Assembly (NCBI GenBank): GCA_012520235.1
Contig: JAAYOR010000142.1
Coordinates: 1-38,529 of the forward strand
Direction: 5' to 3'
Length of the DNA stretch: 38,529 nucleotides
Source of the DNA: Fretibacterium sp.
GTDB lineage: Bacteria > Synergistota > Synergistia > Synergistales > Aminobacteriaceae
Positions 22,851 to 31,469 of the stretch are shown here, one piece after another. The number at the start of each line of letters is the position of its first letter. Positions within the stretch are counted from its first letter, which is position 1. The translations under genes were made by a program, and so were the position numbers. Below the pieces are notes generated by a model. The model did not search any database and had not been told where the DNA came from. It saw only the letters and a list, made by a program, of their open reading frames with translations.

Positions 22851-24041
22851 ATGAATCTTAAAAAGGAAGCGCAGGCGCTGAACGATTACGCGCAGGCGCT
22901 GCGACGTGAGTTGCATAGCCATCCGGAGCTGGATCACGACCTCCCCCTCACGGAGGGCGTGATCGTCCGGGAACTTGAAAAATTGGGCTTGGATGAGCTC
23001 AAATCCGGACAGGGCAAAGGGCACGGGGTCTGGGCCACCCTCAGGGGCGACAGGCCGGGAAAGGTCCTGGCCCTGCGCGCCGACATGGACGCCCTCCCTG
23101 TCCGGGAGGAGACGGGCCTTCCCTACGCAGCCACAAACGGCTGCATGCACGCCTGCGGACATGACGCCCACGTCGCCATGCTGTTGGCCGCAGCCAGGCT
23201 GCTGGCCGGAGCACGGGCCGAGTTGGCCGGGACGGTGCGCTTCATCTTCCAGCCAGCCGAGGAGACGACGGACGGAGCCCTCTCGATGATCCAAGCCGGG
23301 GCCCTCGAAAACCCCTCAGTCGACGCGATCATCGGGATCCACACCGGCTCGATCTGGGACGGGCTGAGGCCCGGACAGATAGGCTGGAAGTCCGGCCCCA
23401 TGATGGCCGCCACCACCACCGTTCTGGCAGAGCTGCGGGGAAAGGGCGGGCACGGCGCCACCCCTCACCTCACGGTCGATCCCATCGTCATGGCGGCAGA
23501 GGTCCTCTCCCAGCTTCAGACCCTCGTCAGCCGGGAGACAAGCCCTTTTGAGCCTGCCGTCGTCACCTTTGGGAAGATAGAGGGCGGCCGCCAGCACAAC
23601 ATCATCGCCGACTCCTGCCGCCTCTCCGGCACCATGCGCACCTTCAGCCACGAGACCAACTCCTTCCTGCAGGAACGCCTCAGAGCCACGGTAGAAGGTG
23701 TGGCCGCCTCCATGCGCGGACACGGCACGGTCGAGTACGTCGGGCAAACTCCCGCGCTCCTCAACGACCCCGCGCTCAGCTTCAGGATGCGGGACATCCT
23801 GACCTCGGTCCTGGGCCCGGACTCCGTTCAGGAGCTCTCCCTACCCTCCACGGGGGGCGAGGATTTTGCCGAATACCTGCAAAAAGTTCCCGGCGCGTTC
23901 TTCTACCACTGCTCCACCTTCGGAGACGAGCGCGACCAGCCCCATCACAACTCCAGGTTCGACGTGAACGAATCCGTCCTCTGGACCGGCGTCGCGGCCC
24001 TGGCCGCGTTCGCCCTTCACTGGCAGGAGGTTTCCCAATGA
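22851..24041 (+). CDS. M20D-family amidohydrolase (N-acyl-amino-acid / peptide type)
   Basis: This 396-residue di-metal amidohydrolase belongs with aminoacylase, hippurate hydrolase and IAA-amino-acid hydrolase. Key motifs are DMDALPVREETGLPYA, the metal-binding MHACGHDAHVAMLL (Cys-x-His, around residues 100-110), QPAEET, the dimer-domain GKGGHGATPH, and the late GGEDFAEYL. The family start fits the ATG at 22851 (GGACGGAACCGG upstream) and not the long N-terminal open frame from 22548. Its stop overlaps the pepA start (ATGA), so the two are translated together. It likely releases amino acids from acylated amino acids or dipeptides in the cytoplasm. Confidence 0.87.
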   Translation: MNLKKEAQALNDYAQALRRELHSHPELDHDLPLTEGVIVRELEKLGLDELKSGQGKGHGVWATLRGDRPGKVLALRADMDALPVREETGLPYAATNGCMHACGHDAHVAMLLAAARLLAGARAELAGTVRFIFQPAEETTDGALSMIQAGALENPSVDAIIGIHTGSIWDGLRPGQIGWKSGPMMAATTTVLAELRGKGGHGATPHLTVDPIVMAAEVLSQLQTLVSRETSPFEPAVVTFGKIEGGRQHNIIADSCRLSGTMRTFSHETNSFLQERLRATVEGVAASMRGHGTVEYVGQTPALLNDPALSFRMRDILTSVLGPDSVQELSLPSTGGEDFAEYLQKVPGAFFYHCSTFGDERDQPHHNSRFDVNESVLWTGVAALAAFALHWQEVSQ

Positions 24042-25498
24042 ATGACGTCATCTTCTCCTCACGCGCTCTCTCGCAAACTCAGGTCCTGGGTCGGCTGGTC
24101 TTTGAGGACGACCTCGACTCCGAGGGCAGGCCCCTGGGCCTCAAGGGAAAGAAGGGGCGCTTCACCGCCTGCACCTCTCCCGCTGAAGCGCACATCTCCC
24201 CCCTGCCGCCAGAATGTTTTTTTGCGCTCGTACTCGTGGGCGCGGGACGCCGAGCGGACCTCACGCGTGACGTCCTGCGCGACGTCACGGCCGCTTTTGT
24301 CCGGCACTGCCTTGATCTCTCCCTCGTCCACATCGCCCTGCAGCTCCCGGACGCGGAGGGCAACACGAGCCAGCTCGCCGAGGCGGAGAGCTGCTCCATC
24401 GCCGTGGGGACACTGGCCGGGAATTACCGATTTGACCGCTACCTAAGCCCAGAGCGCAGGAGCGTTCGCGCCTGTCTTGAGTCCTTCACCCTTCTGGGCG
24501 GTGACGAAGGGGGGCTGGAACAGGGCAAGACCGTCGGCTCCTCCCTGGCCTTCGCCAAAGACCTCTGCAACGAGCCGGGCAACGTCCTGAACCCTGTGAC
24601 CTTCGCCGAGGCCGCAGAACGCCTGGCTCATTCCTTTGGACTGGACTGCACCATCTACGACGAGAAGGAGATGGCCGGCTACGGCATGAACGCCCTCCTC
24701 TCCGTCGGGCGGGGTTCTGCCGTGCCCCCGCGCCTGGTTCATCTGGTCTACAGGCCCGAGGGCCCGGTGCGGCGCCGCGTCACCCTGGTGGGCAAAGGCG
24801 TCACCTTCGACAGCGGGGGGCTCTGCGTGAAGACCCGCGAGAACATCAAGACGATGAAGCACGACAAGAGCGGCGCCTGCGTCGTGCTGGGGGCACTGCG
24901 TGCCGCCGCCGCCCTGCGACTCCCCGTGGAGCTTCACGGCATCGCGGGACTGGTGGAGAACATGCCGGACGGGGGCGCCTATCGCCCGGACGACATCATC
25001 CGAGCCATGAACGGAAAGACCATCGAGATCCAGAACACGGACGCAGAAGGGCGTCTGGTGCTGGCGGACCTCCTGACCTTCGCCTCGCGCCTCGCGCCCG
25101 ACGCCATCATCGACATTGCAACCCTCACCGGCTCGGCCATCCATGCTCTTGGGAAATACACGGCTGCCCTGGTGAGTGACGATGACGCTCTGAGCAAGAG
25201 CCTTGAGGCAGCCGCTCGGACCACCGGAGAGCGATTCCATCGCTTCCGCATGGACGATTCCCTCCTGCGCGAAGGCCTTAAGGGGCTGCACGCAGACCTC
25301 CGACAGTCCTCCCCGGACGGCGGAGGGACCCTCATTGGGGGGATGTTCCTCCGTGAGTTCGTGGGCGAGGGCATCCCCTGGGCTCACCTGGATATCGCCG
25401 CGACCGGCTGGTATGACAAGGAGTTTGGCGTCTACTCCCAAGGTGCTTCCGCCTATGGGATGAAAACTCTGGTGGCATATATTTCGCAAATCTATTAA
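24038..25498 (+). CDS. pepA: Leucyl aminopeptidase (M17 family)
   Basis: This 486-residue cytoplasmic aminopeptidase has a divergent N-terminal macro-like domain and a clear M17 catalytic domain. The metal and active-site signature is complete: VGKGVTFDSGGL, MKHDKSGACVVLGAL, GGAYRPDDI and NTDAEGRLVLADLL, with the catalytic lysine, aspartates, glutamate and arginine present. M17 enzymes are hexamers that cut N-terminal residues from short peptides. The gene overlaps the M20D gene by four bases, with GGAGG 7 bases before its ATG. It precedes a dipeptide ABC importer by 143 bases, so it probably digests the peptides that importer brings in. Confidence 0.92.
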   Translation: MNDVIFSSRALSQTQVLGRLVFEDDLDSEGRPLGLKGKKGRFTACTSPAEAHISPLPPECFFALVLVGAGRRADLTRDVLRDVTAAFVRHCLDLSLVHIALQLPDAEGNTSQLAEAESCSIAVGTLAGNYRFDRYLSPERRSVRACLESFTLLGGDEGGLEQGKTVGSSLAFAKDLCNEPGNVLNPVTFAEAAERLAHSFGLDCTIYDEKEMAGYGMNALLSVGRGSAVPPRLVHLVYRPEGPVRRRVTLVGKGVTFDSGGLCVKTRENIKTMKHDKSGACVVLGALRAAAALRLPVELHGIAGLVENMPDGGAYRPDDIIRAMNGKTIEIQNTDAEGRLVLADLLTFASRLAPDAIIDIATLTGSAIHALGKYTAALVSDDDALSKSLEAAARTTGERFHRFRMDDSLLREGLKGLHADLRQSSPDGGGTLIGGMFLREFVGEGIPWAHLDIAATGWYDKEFGVYSQGASAYGMKTLVAYISQIY

Positions 25499-25641
25499 AA
25501 TAAAAGAGTTCAAGAGTTCCGACAGGACAAAAGCTGTCTTCAGATCTTTCGGATCCACTTCGCTGTCGTGTCCTGCTCGCAACTTCAGCCCTGTTACCAC
25601 ATTATCTGGCTCCGGCCAGTTTTTCAGAGGGGAGTGTCGCC

Positions 25642-26568
25642 GTGTTTGCTTATATCGTCAGGAAAATTTTATATACGATCCCGGTCCTCTGGGGCGTGGT
25701 GACCGTGGTGTTTTTCGTCATCAACATCGTGCCTGGTGACCCTGTTGCCATCATGACGGGACAGAGGGGGGACGAGGAGACCTTGGCAAAGATCCGGGCC
25801 GACATGGGGCTGGACCTTCCCCTGGGACAGCAGTACGTCCGTTTCCTCGGGCAACTCTGCCGGGGCGACCTGGGGACTTCCTACCGCAATAACGAGCCTG
25901 TGAGCTCGGCCATCTGGACGCGCCTGGGCGCAACGGCCCGTCTCGCCGCAGGTGCTCTGTTCCTCGGGACGGTCCTGGGAATCGCGGCCGGAGTGCTCTC
26001 GGCCGTCAAACGCTACTCCGTGTTCGACTACGGGGCCATGTTCGTTGCTATAGCAGGGGTGAGCGCCCCCGTGTTCTGGGTCGGTCTGCTGCTGCTGCTG
26101 TTCTTTGCCTACACTCTGGGCTGGGTGCCGGGCGTGGGCTACGGAGACGGTTCCTTCAAATACCTCATCCTACCCATGATCACCCTGGGCATCCGCCCCG
26201 CCGCTCTCACCGCGCGCCTCTCGCGGTCCTGTATGCTGGAGGTCCTGAGCCAGGACTACGTGAGAACGGCCAGAGCCAAGGGGCTGAAAAGGACGGCTGT
26301 GGTGATGAAACATGCCCTGAAGAACGCGATGATCCCAGTGGTGACAGTGATAGGCACTCAAATATCCTCGTTGCTCTCAGGGGCCGTCCTGACGGAGAGC
26401 ATCTTTGCCTGGCCGGGCATCGGGCGCCTCTCGGTGGACTCTCTACTGGCGCGTGATCTGCCGATGATCCGCGGGGTCGTGGTCTTCATGGCCGTCACTT
26501 TCCTGGTGGTCAACCTGCTGGTGGACATTTCCTATGCTTTCCTTGACCCGAGGATTCGCTATGACTGA
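25642..26568 (+). CDS. dppB: Dipeptide/oligopeptide ABC transporter permease (DppB type)
   Basis: This 308-residue inner-membrane permease starts with GTG at 25642, with GGGGAG 8 bases upstream. The N-terminal YIVRKILYTIPVLWGVVTVVFF segment and the PGDPVAIMTG loop are typical of DppB/OppB. The cytoplasmic coupling (EAA) loop reads VRTARAKGLKRTAVVMKHALKN. It pairs with the DppC-type protein, whose gene overlaps it by 8 bases. Confidence 0.93.
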   Translation: MFAYIVRKILYTIPVLWGVVTVVFFVINIVPGDPVAIMTGQRGDEETLAKIRADMGLDLPLGQQYVRFLGQLCRGDLGTSYRNNEPVSSAIWTRLGATARLAAGALFLGTVLGIAAGVLSAVKRYSVFDYGAMFVAIAGVSAPVFWVGLLLLLFFAYTLGWVPGVGYGDGSFKYLILPMITLGIRPAALTARLSRSCMLEVLSQDYVRTARAKGLKRTAVVMKHALKNAMIPVVTVIGTQISSLLSGAVLTESIFAWPGIGRLSVDSLLARDLPMIRGVVVFMAVTFLVVNLLVDISYAFLDPRIRYD

Positions 26569-27487
26569 CGTCCGACAGAACGCTTTCGACACGGCCCCAG
26601 AGGAGAACCCAAAGGCGCTCTCCTCCGGAAGCCTTTGGTATGAAGCCTGGCTGCGTTTTCGGCGCAACCGCCTGGCAATGTTGGGGCTCTTTATGATCCT
26701 GGCTCTCGTGGGCATCGCGGTCTTCGCTCCTCAGCTGGCACCCTTCGACCCTTACAAACAGCTTATCTGGACCGAGGGCTCCAAGGCCAAGCTGGCGGCC
26801 CCTTCATGGGCACATCTGATGGGCACGGACGCCTACGGGCGCGACATTATGAGCCGCGTCTTTTACGGCGCACGCCTCTCGCTCCAGATAGGCTTCCTGG
26901 CCACGGTGGTGTCACTGTTGATAGGGGTGCCCCTTGGAGCGATAGCCGGCTATTACGGAGGGTGGATTGACGATCTCATCTCTTGGCTCATCAACGTGAT
27001 CTTCGCCTTTCCCTTCATGCTCTTTGTCCTGGCTATCGTGGCCGTGCTCAACAACCCCAGCATGATCGCCGTCTTCACGGCTATCGGGCTGGTCAGCTGG
27101 GTCTCCATCGCCCGCGTCGCCCGTGCTCAGTTCCTATCCTTACGCGAGCGCGAGTACGTGGAGTCCGCCAGAGCTCTGGGGCTCCCGACCCGGACCATTT
27201 TGTTCAAGCACATCCTGCCGAACACCCTGGCCCCCATCATCGTGCAGGCCACTCTCGGGATAGGTAGCATTATCCTGATGGAGGCGGGGCTTGCGTTCCT
27301 GGGTTTTGGCGCTCAGCCTCCAGAGCCCAGCTGGGGCCTGATGATCTCGGATGGGCAACAGTACCTGACGACAGGGCAGTGGTGGTGGGCCTTCTTCCCC
27401 GGCATGGCGATCATGATCACTGTGCTGGCCTTCAACTTTCTGGGCGACGGCCTGCGCGACGCGCTGGACGTCCGCCTGAAGCGCTAG
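26561..27487 (+). CDS. dppC: Dipeptide/oligopeptide ABC transporter permease (DppC type)
   Basis: This 308-residue permease has an N-terminal cytoplasmic stretch, the first membrane helix LAMLGLFMILALVGIAVFAP and the conserved HLMGTDAYGRDIMSRVFYGARLSL motif of DppC/OppC. Its EAA loop is VESARALGLPTRTILFKHILPN. The start at 26561 has GAGGAT upstream and overlaps the dppB stop; the frame opening at 26534 is not used. It is the partner of DppB. Confidence 0.92.
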   Translation: MTDVRQNAFDTAPEENPKALSSGSLWYEAWLRFRRNRLAMLGLFMILALVGIAVFAPQLAPFDPYKQLIWTEGSKAKLAAPSWAHLMGTDAYGRDIMSRVFYGARLSLQIGFLATVVSLLIGVPLGAIAGYYGGWIDDLISWLINVIFAFPFMLFVLAIVAVLNNPSMIAVFTAIGLVSWVSIARVARAQFLSLREREYVESARALGLPTRTILFKHILPNTLAPIIVQATLGIGSIILMEAGLAFLGFGAQPPEPSWGLMISDGQQYLTTGQWWWAFFPGMAIMITVLAFNFLGDGLRDALDVRLKR

Positions 27488-27501
27488 GGAGGACACGGAC
27501 A

Positions 27502-28524
27502 ATGCATTCACACCACAACTCACAGCTCCGGGTCACCGACCTGAGGACGTACTTTGACACGGACGCCGGGCTCGTCCGGGCCGTAGATGGGGTCTCCTTC
27601 ACCCTGCAAAAGGGTCAGACCCTCGGCATCGTGGGCGAGTCGGGCTGCGGCAAGAGCGTCCTCTCCCTCTCTATCATGCGCCTTCTGCCCGAGCCCGTCG
27701 GCTTCGTGGCAGGGGGAAACGTCGTCTTCGAGGGCACGGAGCTGCTGGAACTCAGCGAATCCGCCATGTGCTCGGTCCGGGGCAACCGCATCTCCATGAT
27801 CTTCCAGGAACCCATGACCAGCCTCAACCCAGTCATGACGATCGGCGAACAGCTGATAGAGCCTCTCCGCCTCCATCAGGGCATGGGCACGCGGGAGGCG
27901 CGGGAGGCGGCCACGGAGATGTTGCGCAAGGTCCGAATCGCCGACCCGGAGCAGCGCCTGAAGGAGTATCCGCACCAGCTCTCAGGAGGCATGCGCCAGC
28001 GCGCCATGATAGCCATGGCGCTGATGTGTAACCCCTCTCTCCTCATAGCGGACGAGCCGACGACAGCCCTGGACGTCACAGTTCAGGCCCAGATCCTGCG
28101 GCTGATGAACGATCTCAAGGCCGACACCGGTACGTCCATCATCTTCATCACCCACGACCTTGGGGTCATCGCTCAGATGGCAGAGCACGTGATGGTGATG
28201 TACGCGGGACGCGCCGTGGAGCACCAGGACGTGGAGACCCTCTTCAAGAGCCCGGGACATCCCTATACCCGAGGGCTCTTGCGCTCCATGCCAGCTCTCT
28301 TTGGAGGGCAGAAGCGGCTCTCGACCATCCCGGGGATGGTCCCTAACCTGCTGGAGCCGATGGATGGCTGCAGGTTCCACAACCGATGCAGCTATGTCCA
28401 AGAGAGATGCCGCCATGAGGAGCCGCCTCTCTTCAACTTTGAAGGCGGCCTCGTCCGCTGCTGGCTGCACGAGGCAGGGCGCTACGAATTTGACGGGACG
28501 GAGGAGGCTCTGCACCATGACTGA
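27502..28524 (+). CDS. dppD: Peptide ABC transporter ATP-binding protein (DppD type)
   Basis: This 340-residue ATPase has Walker A GESGCGKS around residues 43-50, the Q-loop IFQEPMTSLNP, signature LSGGMRQR and Walker B LLIADEPTTALD. The C-terminal oligopeptide-transporter extension carries the cysteines CRFHNRCSYVQERC, a cluster found in this subfamily. The ATG at 27502 has GGGAGGACA upstream. The much longer open frame from 27379 is only overlap with dppC. Its stop overlaps the dppF start. Confidence 0.93.
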   Translation: MHSHHNSQLRVTDLRTYFDTDAGLVRAVDGVSFTLQKGQTLGIVGESGCGKSVLSLSIMRLLPEPVGFVAGGNVVFEGTELLELSESAMCSVRGNRISMIFQEPMTSLNPVMTIGEQLIEPLRLHQGMGTREAREAATEMLRKVRIADPEQRLKEYPHQLSGGMRQRAMIAMALMCNPSLLIADEPTTALDVTVQAQILRLMNDLKADTGTSIIFITHDLGVIAQMAEHVMVMYAGRAVEHQDVETLFKSPGHPYTRGLLRSMPALFGGQKRLSTIPGMVPNLLEPMDGCRFHNRCSYVQERCRHEEPPLFNFEGGLVRCWLHEAGRYEFDGTEEALHHD

Positions 28525-29494
28525 GACCCAAGACTTCATCCGCGTTGAACATCTGAAAAAACACTTCCCCGTCCGCAAGGGCGTCTTCCGAGCCACGAAA
28601 GGATACGTCCGGGCTGTGGACGACGTTTCCTTCTCCATTAAAAAAGGCGAGACTCTGGGTATCGTAGGCGAGTCGGGCTGCGGCAAGTCCACCATCGGAC
28701 GCACGATGATCCACCTGCTTAAGCCCACGTCGGGCTCCGTGCTGTTGGAGGGGCAGGACGTAGGAGCCCTGCTGGCTGAAAACCCCAAAGCTCTGCGCCG
28801 CCGCCTCCAGATAATCTTTCAGGACCCCTACGGCAGCCTGAATCCCAGGCTCACAGTCCGGGATATCGTGGGCGAAGGAGCCTGGTTCCAGGGACTGGCC
28901 AGGAACGCCCGGGACCTTGACGTGCTGGTCGTCGAGGCGCTGCGGCAGGCGGGCCTCCAGCCCGAACACCGGTTCCGCTACCCACACGAGTTCTCGGGCG
29001 GGCAGAGGCAGCGCATCTGCATCGCGCGGGCCATCGCCGTGCAGCCGGAGCTCGTCGTCTGTGACGAGCCGGTCTCGGCCCTTGACGTCTCCATCCAGAG
29101 CCAGGTCCTGAATACCCTCAAGGACCTGCAGGAGGCCCGGGAGCTCACCTACCTCTTCATCACCCATGACCTCTCGGTGGTGCGCTTCATCTCGACCCGC
29201 GTCGGCATCATGTACCTGGGGAAGCTTGTGGAGCTGGCGCCGACGGAGGAGATCTTTAACAACCCCTTGCATCCCTACGCGCAGGCGCTCCTCTCCTCCA
29301 TCCCTCTGCCCGACCCCACGAAGCGGACGACTCAGCCCCCTCTGGAGGGCGACGTGCCCTCCCCAATCAACCCGCCTTCGGGCTGCCGCTTCCACACGCG
29401 CTGCCCTCGCGTCATGGACATCTGCTCTCAGAGCGAGCCTCCCCTGACGGACCGGGGAGGCGGACACGAAGTGGCCTGCTTTCTGAAGGCTTGA
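28517..29494 (+). CDS. dppF: Peptide ABC transporter ATP-binding protein (DppF type)
   Basis: This 325-residue second ATPase has Walker A GESGCGKS, the Q-loop IFQDPYGSLNP, signature FSGGQRQR and Walker B LVVCDEPVSALD. Its C-terminal cysteine segment is CRFHTRCPRVMDIC. The start at 28517 has GAGGAGG upstream and overlaps the dppD stop, so translation is coupled. Together DppD and DppF power the DppBC pore. Confidence 0.93.
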   Translation: MTETQDFIRVEHLKKHFPVRKGVFRATKGYVRAVDDVSFSIKKGETLGIVGESGCGKSTIGRTMIHLLKPTSGSVLLEGQDVGALLAENPKALRRRLQIIFQDPYGSLNPRLTVRDIVGEGAWFQGLARNARDLDVLVVEALRQAGLQPEHRFRYPHEFSGGQRQRICIARAIAVQPELVVCDEPVSALDVSIQSQVLNTLKDLQEARELTYLFITHDLSVVRFISTRVGIMYLGKLVELAPTEEIFNNPLHPYAQALLSSIPLPDPTKRTTQPPLEGDVPSPINPPSGCRFHTRCPRVMDICSQSEPPLTDRGGGHEVACFLKA

Positions 29495-29589
29495 AGGGAG
29501 GTGAGAGAAGGACAAGGCGCCTGTCATGCCTCAGGATTTTTTTACGGGGCTTCAGAGTGTAGTTTAAAAAAAACAGGAGGTTAAGATCG

Positions 29590-31224
29590 ATGAAGAAAAT
29601 GATGCAGTTCATGGGAGTTCTACTGTTTGTAACCGCTCTTCTCCTGTCCGGCCCGGCCGCGTGGGCAGAGGAAGAGCCTCAGTACGGAGGCGTTCTGGCC
29701 TGGCGCATCACCAGCGACCCGCCCGCGCTTGACCCTGCCCATGCCAACATCGTCATCTCCGCGCGCGGAGCCAACCTCTACTGTGAAACTTTGGTGGAGA
29801 TCAGCAAGGATGGTCAGGAACTCCTGCCCATGCTGGCCGAGTCCTGGGAGGTCAACGAGGACTCCACCGTCTGGACCTTCCGGCTCCGTCCAGGCGTGAA
29901 GTTCCACAAGACCGGCTATCAGGGCAAACCCACGGCTAACGGTGGGCGCGAGGTGGTCGCGGCCGACGTCAAGTACTCCTTCGAGCGTCTGCTGCGGGAG
30001 AAGGCTGCCCGAGCCTACTTCCTGAACTCCATCAAGGGATATCAGGAGCTCTTTGACGAGAAGGCCGACTCCTGGGAGGGCATTGAGGTCCTGGACGACC
30101 GCACCGTGCGTTTCACCCTGTCCACCCCCTACGCTCCCTTCCTGGCTGCCCTCAGCTACACAGCCTTCAGCATCGTTCCCCATGAGGACGCGGAGAAGCT
30201 TGGCAAAGACTTCAACTTCCAACCCGTGGGCACAGGGCCCTTCATCCTCAACGACTGGAAGCACGACAACGAGGTCATCTTCCGCAAAAATCCCGACTAC
30301 TGGCGCAAGGACTCCGCAGGCCGGGCACTGCCCTACCTGGACGGCGTGAATCTGGTCGTCATCCCCGACAGCAGCGTGGCCTACCTGGAGTTTGGCAAGG
30401 GGAACATCGACGTCCTCTCCGACATCCCCAACGAGTTCTACTCGGAGATCCAGGAGAAGTACAGGGACCAATTCCAGTCCTGCCCCACGCTGGCAACCCA
30501 GTACTACGGCATGGCCGTGAACAAGGAGCCGTTTGACGACGTCCGGGTTCGCCAGGCCTTCAACTACGCCGTGAACCGCGAGGCCATCAACGAGCTGGTG
30601 CTGCACAACACCTTCATCCCCGGCAAGGGCGTGCTGCCCCCCGGGATGCCAGGCTACAACCCGGATCTGGAGTCCTACACCTACGACCCCGAGAAGGCCA
30701 AAACCCTGCTCAAGGAGGCCGGCTACGATAAGGGGCTGACCGTGACCCTGCAGTACAACAACAACCCCCGCCACAAGATGATCGGCGAGGCAGTACAGGC
30801 TCAGATGGCCGAGATCGGCATCAAGATGGAGCTTCAGGCCTCCGAGCTGGGCGCACACTACGACGCAGTGCGCCGCGGTGACGTTCCCTTCTTCCGGGCC
30901 GGCTGGTCCGGAGACTACCCCGACCCGGACAACTTTCTCTATAACCTCTTCTGCTCCGATAATTTCGGCCAAAAGGGCAACTACGCCCGCTACAAGAACG
31001 ACGACGTCGACGCCTGGCTGAAAGAGGCCCGCAGCATCTCCGACACTGATAAGCGCATGGAGCTCTATCGCAAGGCTGAGCAGCAGATAGTGAAGGACGC
31101 CCCGTGGATGTTCCTCTTCTACGACACCACCAACCTGGTGAGCAACGAGAAGGTCCGCAACATCCACCTGGCCTCCATGGGAGAGTACCAGACGCCCCTG
31201 ACTGAGGTCTGGAAGGTAAAATAA
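29590..31224 (+). CDS. dppA: Peptide ABC transporter substrate-binding protein (DppA type)
   Basis: This 544-residue protein has a signal peptide (residues 1-26, MKKMMQ, hydrophobic core, AWAEEE) and the SBP_bac_5 fold typical of dipeptide and oligopeptide binding. Examples are TWTFRLRPGVKFH, VAADVKYSFERLL, GTGPFILNDW and GDYPDPDNFLYNLF. AACAGGAGG is 8 bases before the start. It lies 95 bases after dppF, in a gap that has a weak stem with a T-run. It has a paralogue just downstream that is broken. A strong terminator follows. Confidence 0.93.
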   Translation: MKKMMQFMGVLLFVTALLLSGPAAWAEEEPQYGGVLAWRITSDPPALDPAHANIVISARGANLYCETLVEISKDGQELLPMLAESWEVNEDSTVWTFRLRPGVKFHKTGYQGKPTANGGREVVAADVKYSFERLLREKAARAYFLNSIKGYQELFDEKADSWEGIEVLDDRTVRFTLSTPYAPFLAALSYTAFSIVPHEDAEKLGKDFNFQPVGTGPFILNDWKHDNEVIFRKNPDYWRKDSAGRALPYLDGVNLVVIPDSSVAYLEFGKGNIDVLSDIPNEFYSEIQEKYRDQFQSCPTLATQYYGMAVNKEPFDDVRVRQAFNYAVNREAINELVLHNTFIPGKGVLPPGMPGYNPDLESYTYDPEKAKTLLKEAGYDKGLTVTLQYNNNPRHKMIGEAVQAQMAEIGIKMELQASELGAHYDAVRRGDVPFFRAGWSGDYPDPDNFLYNLFCSDNFGQKGNYARYKNDDVDAWLKEARSISDTDKRMELYRKAEQQIVKDAPWMFLFYDTTNLVSNEKVRNIHLASMGEYQTPLTEVWKVK

Positions 31225-31289
31225 AACAAAAATCCTCGGACACGCGTCGGACAAAGACCATTTGCGACGGGGAACTTGCCCGCCGTGAG

Positions 31290-31317
31290 AGACAGCCCCC
31301 TCCGGGGCTGTCTTTTT
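31290..31317 (+). terminator. Terminator after dppA
   Basis: AGACAGCCCC and GGGGCTGTCT form a perfect 10-base stem with a four-base loop, followed by TTTTATG. It is about 65 bases past the dppA stop. Confidence 0.88.
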
Positions 31318-31337
31318 ATGCTTTTTATGCCTATAAT
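31309..31337 (+). promoter_or_regulatory. Candidate promoter upstream of the broken dppA paralogue
   Basis: TATAAT (31332-31337) lies 17 bases after TGTCTT, which overlaps the end of the terminator stem. The -10 is a perfect match; the -35 is poor. The gene starts about 130 bases downstream. Confidence 0.35.
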
Positions 31338-31469
31338 ATAAGATGGATTCAGTAACAAAAGGACCTCAATGATTTTATATTTTTAGCTTTTTACGGAACT
31401 GCTAAGCCAACCTGCGCTTCCCTGGTTTTATTTGAGGTTTCGCCTTGTGTTGCAGGGAGATGAAAATAA

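Noticed and set aside
24443-25600. Open frame of 385 codons on the minus strand over pepA
   Set aside because: Antisense shadow of the aminopeptidase; no motif or SD.
29620-31254. Open frame of 544 codons on the minus strand over dppA
   Set aside because: It is antisense to a clear binding-protein gene and rich in valine, leucine and glycine from codon mirroring; no motif or ribosome site.
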